This document shows positions 6,385-12,627 of a stretch of DNA of 12,627 nt, piece after piece (position 1 is the first letter of the stretch; each line of letters starts with the position of its first letter). Source of the stretch: Clostridia bacterium (GTDB lineage: Bacteria; Bacillota_A; Clostridia; Christensenellales; Aristaeellaceae); contig JAFUDW010000146.1 of assembly GCA_017464225.1 (NCBI GenBank), forward strand, positions 1 through 12,627, given 5' to 3'. A program made the position numbers and the translations under genes. Below the pieces are notes generated by a model. The model made no database searches. It was given only the letters and a program-made list of their open reading frames with translations, and was not told the DNA's origin.

Positions 6385-6428
6385 TTAAACTATTTCCTCA
6401 TTATAAAATTACCCCAAATGGGATGATC

Positions 6429-6696
6429 TTAGCAATTTTCCTTTTGCATATAGTGGGACAGCGCCTCATAACGCGCTTCCACTGCCAGGGAAGTGCCGGC
6501 CATTAGCGCTTTTACCTCGCTCTCCGGCATGGGCAAGCTTTGCCCGTTCTCCTTCCGCCTGTTCTGAACAAGTTCATTCTGCGTGCCCAAAGCGGCGATC
6601 AACCTTTTTTGCGTCCTCGTTTCCAGCGCCTGCCAGCATATAAAGCGTGTTTTTTGCGGTCAGATAAGTCGGATTTACCATGGATCTGTAATCCAT
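6429..6696 (-). pseudogene. Small unrecognised gene with a homopolymer frameshift
   Basis: From the ATG at 6696, with GGAG about 9 bases upstream, the frame reads MDYRSMVNPTYLTAKNTLYM and stops after 40 residues at a TGA (6576-6574). The frame one base further along continues from the same point: RLIAALGTQNELVQNRRKEN to MQKENC and a TAA at 6431-6429. Removing one A from the run of six (6605-6610) joins them into one protein of 88 residues. It is charged, probably mostly helical, with no membrane segment or cysteine cluster; I do not recognise a family. It lies 33 bases after the acyltransferase stop, probably in the same transcript. Real decay, transcript slippage on A6 or a sequencing error are all possible. 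Confidence 0.6.
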
Positions 6697-6728
6697 TGCT
6701 TCAGTCTCCTTTCGGTCAGATGCACATA

Positions 6729-7778
6729 TTACTGATATTTGGGAAACTGCCCCAGCAATTGCGGCACATACCGTTCAATCACGGCGCACAGCAAGATACT
6801 GCCGGCCAGCGCTATGCAGCTTCCCAGGAAAGCCGTAAGCAATTCAGGCCCGGCGATCCAACCGCGGAGCCAGGGCAGGATCAGCATTTGCAGCATATTT
6901 TTATGCAGCAGGAAAATACCAAGCGTATGCTGGCCGATGTAGCTGACAGCGGCTGTGCTGAAAGGACGCGCCCCTTCCCGGGCCAAACGCTGAAGCAGCA
7001 TCGAAAGCGCGAGCACCGCCATCGTTCCGGCGGCGCTGTTCAGTAAAAACCAGAAAAGATTGCCATACTCGCTGCCGCACATGAGGCTGAGCTCCAGCGC
7101 GTCGCCGCGCAGCACTGTTCCGACCAGCAGTAATGCCAGGCTGCCTGCAAAGACAGCGCCGAGCACCCATGCCTTTTGCTGCGCCAGGATCAAAAGGGGC
7201 TTGCGCAGCGCAACGCCCAGCAGGATGAACCCCGCCGCCACAAAAGCGACGTCGGCGCACCAGGGATAGCCGTTCTGGATCGTCGGAAGCAGAAAGCCGA
7301 CGGCAAACAGGGGCACGGCGCAAATGCCGCAGGCACGGGCCATATTCTGAACGCCCGTCTGATCCAGCAGGGAAAACACGATCTGCGTCAGCAGCCTGGC
7401 CACAAAAAACGCCGTCAGATACCACAGGGAAGTGAGCGTTTGCGCGTCTCCCAGGGCCTGCCAGGAGCCGTACAGAAAACGGGGAACATTCTCAAAGGTG
7501 AAGGGAGCATAGACGAACGCCCAAATCAGATAGGGCGCCACCAGCGCCAGAATGTTCTTCCGCAGGAAGGCCTTCCAGCCTGGCCAGCCATGCACCGCCG
7601 CGGGGCGGATGGACATGCCCGCCAGAACAAAGAACAGCGGCATGTGAAACGCATACAGCAAGCGACGGTACATGGGCGTATCGCGGTTGCCCGTGGTGTG
7701 CCCTAAAATGACGAGAAAGATGGTGATTGCTTTGGCAATATCAATCAATTCAATCCTGACTTTTTTCTTTTGCGGCAT
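6729..7778 (-). CDS. Acyltransferase family 3 membrane protein (O-acetyltransferase type)
   Basis: 349 residues with about ten membrane segments over the full length. The N-terminus RIELIDIAKAITIFLVILGHT (His27) and YAFHMPLFFVLAGM at 42-55 are the Acyl_transf_3 motifs. They are also seen in fucose-4-O-acetylase-like and peptidoglycan or exopolysaccharide O-acetyltransferases. These proteins move acetyl groups across or at the membrane onto sugars or other cell-surface molecules. No SGNH domain is attached. The exact acceptor cannot be told. The start has AGGAGG about 9 bases upstream. It follows the small two-helix membrane protein by 58 bases and may be co-transcribed with it. Confidence 0.88.
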   Translation of the reverse strand: MPQKKKVRIELIDIAKAITIFLVILGHTTGNRDTPMYRRLLYAFHMPLFFVLAGMSIRPAAVHGWPGWKAFLRKNILALVAPYLIWAFVYAPFTFENVPRFLYGSWQALGDAQTLTSLWYLTAFFVARLLTQIVFSLLDQTGVQNMARACGICAVPLFAVGFLLPTIQNGYPWCADVAFVAAGFILLGVALRKPLLILAQQKAWVLGAVFAGSLALLLVGTVLRGDALELSLMCGSEYGNLFWFLLNSAAGTMAVLALSMLLQRLAREGARPFSTAAVSYIGQHTLGIFLLHKNMLQMLILPWLRGWIAGPELLTAFLGSCIALAGSILLCAVIERYVPQLLGQFPKYQ

Positions 7779-7836
7779 GACCTCAAGCCTCCTGTTTTGA
7801 CAGCCCGATTTTCACAGGCAATTTCTTGAATAGCCG

Positions 7837-8046
7837 TTATTTCTTCTTGTTCTCTTTTCTCCACATCGACCACGCGGCCAGCGCGCCGCAGAACACGGCC
7901 ATGGCCCAATTGGTCGGGTCTTTGACCAGCTGCGTGGTGGTTTCGCCCGCGTGAAGGAGCGGACGCACAAAAATGAGGATCAGAAAAATCACGATGGCGC
8001 CTCCCACGCCGATAAGAATAAATCTTAACAAATTCTCCTTTTTCAT
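7837..8046 (-). CDS. Small two-helix membrane protein, unknown function
   Basis: 69 residues. A first membrane helix lies at about 8-28 (FILIGVGGAIVIFLILIFV), a second at about 46-61 (WAMAVFCGALAAWSMW), and the C-terminus is a basic RKENKKK tail. Lysines at both ends and a loop with few charges suggest both termini are inside. I recognise no family. The ATG at 8046 is preferred over 8052 because AAAGGAG lies 7 bases before it, whereas it would nearly touch the upstream ATG. It sits 50 bases after the RsbW-like gene, and its link to the signalling genes is by position only. Confidence 0.75.
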   Translation of the reverse strand: MKKENLLRFILIGVGGAIVIFLILIFVRPLLHAGETTTQLVKDPTNWAMAVFCGALAAWSMWRKENKKK

Positions 8047-8096
8047 ATACATGCTCCTTTCAATACATTGCGCTTGCGCGTATGTTCGTATTCTCC

Positions 8097-8504
8097 TTAT
8101 ATGGTCTTTCGGATCGTCAGGATATTCATACCGTTTTCGTGGGCGTACTCCATCCCGTCCATGGTCTTCTTGACCATGAAGATGCCCAGGCCGCCCACCT
8201 CGCGCTCGTCGGGGGAAATGGTTACGTCCGGGTCAGCCTTCTGCAGCGGATCGAAGGGAATGCCGCTGTCGATCAAGGTGATGGATACCCTGCGGGCGGC
8301 GGCGTCATAATCGAATCGCACAGTCGCAACGCCATCACTGTCCGGATAGGCGTAATGGGCGATGTTACCGAACAGCTCGTCCATGGCGATATCGATCTGC
8401 ATCTGTGTCTTCATGGGGCAGCTTAACGCTTCTAACTGCTCGTCGATAAAAGCCGTCGCCACAGGGATATTTTCCAGTGTTGCCGCCAGAGTCAGCTCCT
8501 TCAT
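8097..8504 (-). CDS. RsbW/SpoIIAB-like ATP-binding protein (HATPase_c_2, anti-sigma-type)
   Basis: 135 residues with a full GHKL fold: N box around 38-50 (DIAMDELFGNIAH), G1 box DSGIPFDP at 79-86 and G2 box GGLGIFMVKK at 104-113. Proteins of this kind bind ATP and act as serine kinases or sequestering factors in partner-switching circuits, usually opposed by an SpoIIE-type phosphatase and an STAS protein. No STAS protein or sigma factor gene is in the window. The start at 8504 overlaps the phosphatase stop (ATGA, 8504-8501) and has AGGAGGGG upstream. A start at 8534 would overlap the phosphatase gene by more. Confidence 0.92.
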   Translation of the reverse strand: MKELTLAATLENIPVATAFIDEQLEALSCPMKTQMQIDIAMDELFGNIAHYAYPDSDGVATVRFDYDAAARRVSITLIDSGIPFDPLQKADPDVTISPDEREVGGLGIFMVKKTMDGMEYAHENGMNILTIRKTI

Positions 8505-10674
8505 GGCTTTTCCCCTCCTTTGTATTCCAGGCACAGCATGGTCAGATCGTCAAACTGCTCGGCATCCTTCACAAAAGCGTCCACATGAGCGCGCACGTTT
8601 TTCAGTACCTCCTGGGGCGCGGCGTCCGGCTTCGCGTTCAGAGCAGCCACCATGTGCTCTGTGCCGAACAATTCCTTGTCTGCATTGGTGGCTTCCGGTA
8701 CGCCGTCCGTGTATACAAACAGCTTCGCGCCGGGCTCCAGCTGGATTTCATACTCCCGGTACTTCACGCCCTCCATGCCGCCGATGACGAAGCCATGGCG
8801 ATCCTTGTACAATTCATAGTTTCCGTCGGGGCGCTTGAATACAGGATACTCATGACCGGCATTGGCGCAGGTCAGCTTGCCAGTGGTAAGCTCCAGGATG
8901 CCCAGCCATACGGTGACGAACATCTGCGCCTCGTTGTTGGAGCAGACCGCTTCGTTGGTCTTTTGCAGGATCTCCGCCGGGGAATGCCCCATCATGGCTA
9001 CGCTCTGCAATATGATCTTACTGGCCATCATGAATAGCGCCGCAGGCACGCCCTTGCCGGACACGTCCGCGATCACCATGCACAGATGGTCGTCGTCGAT
9101 CAGAAAATAATCGTAGAAATCGCCGCCCACTTCCTTGGCCGGATCCATGCTACCGATGATGTCAAATCCGTGCGGTCCGGGAAGGCGGGCACGATATGGG
9201 GCAGCATGGCCGCCTGAATCTGGGTGGCAAGCGACAGCTCCGCACCGATGCGCTCCTTCTCCGCGGTCACCTGCACCACCTTGTCCATGTATTCCACGGT
9301 TTTGTGGGAGATATTCGCGAAGGACTGGGCCAATTCCTCCACCTCGTCGCCCGTTCAGTAAGCGTCCTCCATCCTGAATTCCAGGTTGCCTTCGCTGAGC
9401 TCGGAAATCCGCCTGGTGATGGTGTTCAGGGGCTTTACGATCCGCTTGCCCAGCACCAGCGCGCCGGTCAGCGTCAGCAGCATGACGATGATAAACAGCA
9501 CAATGGCCGTGGTGCGGGAATTTGCCGTCCTTTTCTGATAGGTCGCGGCGGCTTCCGCCTGAATCTGATCCTGACTGTTTTGCAGCAGGGCGATGGGCTG
9601 GGCGGCGATCTCCTCACTGAATGCGGAAATCAATACCCAGCCCGTCGTTTCGATGGGCGAAGCCACAAGATAATAATTGCCATCCGCCAGCGCGCCCAGC
9701 GTAACGGGAACCTTGTTCCCTTGCAGCGCGCTGTCCACCGCCTGCGCCAGCACGGAGTGCCCTGATTCGCGCAGGTCGGCTTCCCTGTCGTCCTCCGCCA
9801 TGGGGAAGGCCTCCGCCTGGGGGGCCAGCACCGGGCAGCCGCGCTCGTTCACCAGCAGAAAGTATTCGCCGGCAGTGGAAAGGCTCTGCATCACCTGTTC
9901 CATTTCCGTCAGGTATAGATCGGTGCCCACCACTGCCTGCAGCACGCCGTCCGGCCCATAGACCGGCATGGCGCACTCCAGGCAGTACGCGCCGGTATTG
10001 GCGTCCCATTCGCCGTCGGTGAACACCAGCGTCCCTTTTTCCGCCGCCTTTTGGTACCAGCCCCGCTGGCGAGGATCATAGGATCGGAGCTGACCGTCCA
10101 CAAACCAACTGGAGGAGGTATCGCTCACCGACAGATGGACGCCCTCGGGCAGCCCGATATAGAGGGTGGAGGCGTCAAAGGCCGGGCAAAGGGAGATCAT
10201 GGTATCGGACAAATTGGAAAGCAGCCCGAGCTTGGCCGCAAGGACAGGATCGTCCGGATCGACGCCCTCGGCGTAGATCACCTTGGCCGTCCATTTTCCA
10301 TCGTCCGCCGGGTCCGGCCCAGCATAGGGCCGGGCAGTATACGTTTCCGGCTGGGCCAGCAGCTTCTCGGCGCGGTCCGCCAGGAAGGTCACCCGCTGGG
10401 CGGCGCGGTCAAACAGGGCGTCGGCGATTTCCGCGTCCGTGCGGTTGGATCGCTCCAGGCTCTGCTCCACCACCGCATCCATCACCTGCCCGGTGATTTC
10501 TCCAATGGCTGCCTGCTGCGCCTGGCTGGATTCCGTAGCCAGCTGGGTGAGCATGTTATTCTGATAAATGGACACGGCCATGAACGCGGCGGTAAGCAAA
10601 AGCACGGTGTACAAAATCAGGTTGAACACCTTGCTCTGAATGCCGCCGATCACCAGGTTTTTGAACCGTTTCAT
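8501..10674 (-). pseudogene. Cache-HAMP-PP2C/SpoIIE sensor phosphatase, broken by a TGA and a frameshift
   Basis: The intact gene would encode about 724 residues. Order: membrane helix (about 17-37), extracellular dCache sensor with the YDPRQRGWYQKA motif (199-210), second helix (about 388-409), HAMP, coiled coil ending LSLATQIQAAMLP, then a PP2C/SpoIIE domain. The output domain keeps its metal-binding aspartates: GGDFYD, IADVSGKG, VYTDGVPEA and DDLTM. Such proteins dephosphorylate an STAS antagonist and free it to bind an RsbW kinase. Two lesions exist. A TGA at 9357-9355, between EDAY and TGDEVEELAQ, is in frame. A single-base loss in the run of A at 9164-9166 shifts the frame between PDRTD and SMDPAKEVGGDF. 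The first part may still make a sensor without output; the phosphatase part would need its own start (an ATG at 9148). The gene start has GGAGG about 6 bases upstream. Confidence 0.88.
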
Positions 10675-10703
10675 TTTCTTCCTCCCGAGCTGCTGCCATG
10701 GTG

Positions 10704-12005
10704 TTATGCCGCTTCATCCGCTGCGGCGGTATACTTCTCCAGCAATGCTTCATACGCGCCGATCGCGCCGTCCAGCAGCGCCAGTAAATCCACCTCCGCC
10801 ATCATGTCTTCCGCATCCATTCCCTCAAAGCGCAGGGGATAAACGACAGGCGGGTTTTCAAGGGTCGGCTGCTCCATGCTGCGAAGCTGCTTTGTGCTCT
10901 GATAGACCAGGTTGATCTTATAGAACGCCTCATTACTTTCCGTTATCCAGCGTTCAAACACCAGCTTCACGCCGATGGGCGTGTGCTGCTCCACCGTGTC
11001 CGGCAGCAGATAATCGCCGTAATTCAGCGCGGCCAGCACGCTGGCAATGTTGGCGTCATGCCCGCAGAGGAAGGAGAATTTGCGGCCCTCCTGGGTCAGC
11101 TCTGAGCGGATTTCTTCCAGCAGCGGATGGGCCACGTTGACGGAAACCATGGGAGAACAAAATAGCATATCGGTATAGGTATCTACGATGGAATGGATCT
11201 TTTGCCATTCCTCCATGGAAAGCTTATGCCCGAAGGCGGCCTTCTGTTCGTCCGCTTCCTCATAGTATTGCAGGATCATGGCATCCGCCACGCTGGTGGC
11301 GTTTTTGATGGGCCCAGTCATACTGGGTTCTTTGCCCTCCGTCAGTGTAAGGACGGTTTCGCCCGTCAGCAGATCGCCATACTTTCCGGCCTGATAGCTT
11401 TCGCTTTGTTCAATATCCGCCGTGTTCATCAGCAGGGAAATTGCGCCGTTCAGATCAGCGAGAATGCCATCAAAGCCCTTTTCTCCCGCGATTTCCGCCA
11501 GCGCGTCCCGGGCATATTCCTCCGTTACGAAGTTCAGGGAAGGTTCAAAAGTGGGATCCATGGTATCATAAATCCCATGATACTCGATGGGCAGCTCCGC
11601 CACGGGCAGAAGCCCAGCGGAAAAATACCGCGCCGTGGCCAGGGTACGCTGCTTGGCGTTGGCGTAGAAGCGCACCGCTCCCTCCTCCGGCCGATAGTTC
11701 TCCGGGAACAGCCCTTCCTTCTCCAGCCACAGCCGGAAATACTGTCCCATCATGGTTTCCAGCACCCCGCCGCGCAGCGAAAGCTCACTGGGGTTGGAGG
11801 TCCAATTGAACCATGCATGGGGCGTGATATCGCCCAGCAGCGAACCGCTGCCGGACAGGGGCGAACGGATATTGTGGCGGCTCAGCACCACCACCCGATC
11901 CAGGGTATAATTGTCCTTCGCGCCGCTTTCCGCCGTGCCGCCCGTAATCAGAACGGCGCAGCATACCGTAAGAACTAACAACAAGGAAATGGCTCTTTTC
12001 AGCAT
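10704..12005 (-). CDS. Exported histidine acid phosphatase (phytase/AppA-like, clade 2)
   Basis: 433 residues. A signal peptide (Lys3-Arg4 then hydrophobic residues 5-20, small residues at 21-27) sends it out of the cell. The catalytic motif reads RHNIRSP at 43-49 (nucleophile His44), where most of the family has RHGxRxP, and the proton-donor pair HD is at 316-317 in FLCGHDANIA. QRTLATARYF (119-128) is another family signature. It hydrolyses phosphate monoesters; glucose-1-phosphate and phytate are known substrates of relatives, but the specificity here cannot be read. Its start is 21 bases after the ABC ATPase stop, with AAAGGGG upstream, and its stop is about 30 bases before the sensor phosphatase gene, so it is probably in one operon with both. 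Confidence 0.9.
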   Translation of the reverse strand: MLKRAISLLLVLTVCCAVLITGGTAESGAKDNYTLDRVVVLSRHNIRSPLSGSGSLLGDITPHAWFNWTSNPSELSLRGGVLETMMGQYFRLWLEKEGLFPENYRPEEGAVRFYANAKQRTLATARYFSAGLLPVAELPIEYHGIYDTMDPTFEPSLNFVTEEYARDALAEIAGEKGFDGILADLNGAISLLMNTADIEQSESYQAGKYGDLLTGETVLTLTEGKEPSMTGPIKNATSVADAMILQYYEEADEQKAAFGHKLSMEEWQKIHSIVDTYTDMLFCSPMVSVNVAHPLLEEIRSELTQEGRKFSFLCGHDANIASVLAALNYGDYLLPDTVEQHTPIGVKLVFERWITESNEAFYKINLVYQSTKQLRSMEQPTLENPPVVYPLRFEGMDAEDMMAEVDLLALLDGAIGAYEALLEKYTAAADEAA

Positions 12006-12026
12006 TGTATAATCCCCTTTCGTACA

Positions 12027-12627
12027 TTAGAACGACTGCCGTGATGCCCGCTGAATCTGTAATTTCAATTGATTGGGCCGTTCAGCATTTTCATTCCAGC
12101 TATACTTCATTTCTTCCGTTATACCCTTCAATACCGCCAGCGCAAGATCGTCGCCCGCACTGATCACGTCCAGACGTTCCCCGCCATAGCTGACCGTCCA
12201 TTCCGCGGTTTCGGCGGCCTCGGAGTATTCGCACACTGCCTGGATGCGCGGACATTCCGGCAGGGATACCAGCATCTGCGCCGTTTCCTCAAAGGCCAGC
12301 TGGATGTGGCTGGCGGTCTTGGGCGCGATCTGGTTCTTGTTGCAATAGGCTTCGATCTGACCGGCCATGCCCAGGAAGTCATAATCACGGCTTTCGATGT
12401 TCAATTCCAGCACCTTGAGCTTCTTGATGAAACGGCGCGTATTCTCTCTTTGCGGATGCTCAAAGATCTGCTCCGGCGTGCCGTCCTCGTAGATGCCGCC
12501 CTCGTCCATGTAGAAGATGCGGTTGCTGATGGCCCGGGCGAAGTTCATTTCATGGGTCACGATCATCATGGTTTTGCCGGTTTTGCTTAAATCACGGATG
12601 ACTGCCTGCACCTCGCCCACCATGGTG
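12027..12627 (-). CDS. Amino-acid-type ABC transporter ATPase (3' part), with C-terminal RsbW-like domain
   Basis: The gene runs off the right edge, so Walker A, signature motif and Walker B are missing from view. The visible first about 65 residues are the end of a GlnQ/HisP-like ATPase: VGEVQAVIRDLSKTGKTMMI, then THEMNFARAISNRIFYMDEG with the switch histidine, GTPEQIFEHPQRENTRRFI. Such proteins power uptake of polar amino acids. They normally end near there. Here about 130 more residues follow. KVLELNIESRDYDF, the IQLAFEETAQML helix and ALAVLKGITEEMKYSWNE align by eye with the start, N box and end of the RsbW-like protein at 8097-8504. The N-box Asn and the DxGxPFDP glycine box are lost, so ATP binding in that domain is unlikely. 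It heads the visible operon. Confidence 0.82.
   Translation of the reverse strand, partial: TMVGEVQAVIRDLSKTGKTMMIVTHEMNFARAISNRIFYMDEGGIYEDGTPEQIFEHPQRENTRRFIKKLKVLELNIESRDYDFLGMAGQIEAYCNKNQIAPKTASHIQLAFEETAQMLVSLPECPRIQAVCEYSEAAETAEWTVSYGGERLDVISAGDDLALAVLKGITEEMKYSWNENAERPNQLKLQIQRASRQSF

Noticed and set aside
6400..6428. Weak CCC-ATTT-GGG hairpin followed by AATTTTAT on the minus strand
   Set aside because: Only about five pairs, one of them G-T; too weak to call a terminator.
9355..9357. TGA read as an amino acid (recoding or selenocysteine)
   Set aside because: TGA ends several genes here (8501, 6015, 3631, 1635), homologues would have an ordinary residue, and no selenocysteine hairpin is evident.
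10051..10842. Plus-strand open frame of about 263 codons opposite the sensor gene
   Set aside because: It overlaps both the Cache sensor and the phosphatase end in antisense, with no ribosome binding site or recognisable motif.
11193..11978. Plus-strand open frame of about 261 codons opposite the acid phosphatase
   Set aside because: Antisense to a gene with clear catalytic motifs; explained by GC-rich codon positions.
1..12627. CRISPR array, tRNA, rRNA, insertion sequence or integrase
   Set aside because: No regularly spaced direct repeats, no cloverleaf or rRNA-like sequence, and no transposase or recombinase motif were seen.

Overview
The window is bacterial DNA with moderately high GC. 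Gene content points to an anaerobic Clostridia-type Firmicute, probably a gut or rumen member: CmpB-type membrane protein, SpoIIE/RsbW-type signalling, GlnQ-like ABC ATPase, UPF0175/DUF3368 toxin-antitoxin pair and strong AGGAGG ribosome binding sites. This assignment is inferred from families, not a database match. Every credible protein gene lies on the minus strand, so transcription runs from high to low coordinates. TGA is used as an ordinary stop, including in three ATGA start/stop overlaps.

Region A (12627-8097) holds the 3' part of an amino-acid-type ABC ATPase whose C-terminus carries an extra domain resembling a degenerate RsbW/GHKL fold. It is followed by an exported histidine acid phosphatase, a membrane sensor with a PP2C/SpoIIE output domain (broken by one in-frame TGA and one frameshift), and an RsbW-like ATP-binding protein translationally coupled to it. 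Region B (8046-6429) holds a small two-helix membrane protein, an acyltransferase-3 membrane enzyme and a small unrecognised gene with a homopolymer frameshift.

Region C (6384-5015) starts at a recognisable sigma-A-type promoter. It encodes a UPF0175 antitoxin-like protein, a frameshifted DUF3368 PIN-like protein and a small exported protein with an Ada-like Cys/His zinc motif, and ends in a clear intrinsic terminator. Region D (4856-527) starts at a TetR promoter whose -10 box lies inside a perfect 14-bp inverted repeat, so autoregulation is likely. It continues through TetR, GNAT, P-loop kinase-like, PNPOx-like, radical SAM and CmpB-like genes to a strong hairpin terminator.

Region E (1-526) has no credible protein gene but is packed with stem-loops, including a plus-strand terminator-like hairpin and a possible multibranched RNA fold.

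Three reading frames are broken by single-base changes in short A/T homopolymers. Besides real gene decay, an assembly or basecalling artefact must be considered. The most interesting biology is the ABC ATPase with a fused RsbW-like domain beside a phosphatase/RsbW module, and the TetR-headed cluster of a P-loop enzyme, a flavin-type protein and a radical SAM enzyme.
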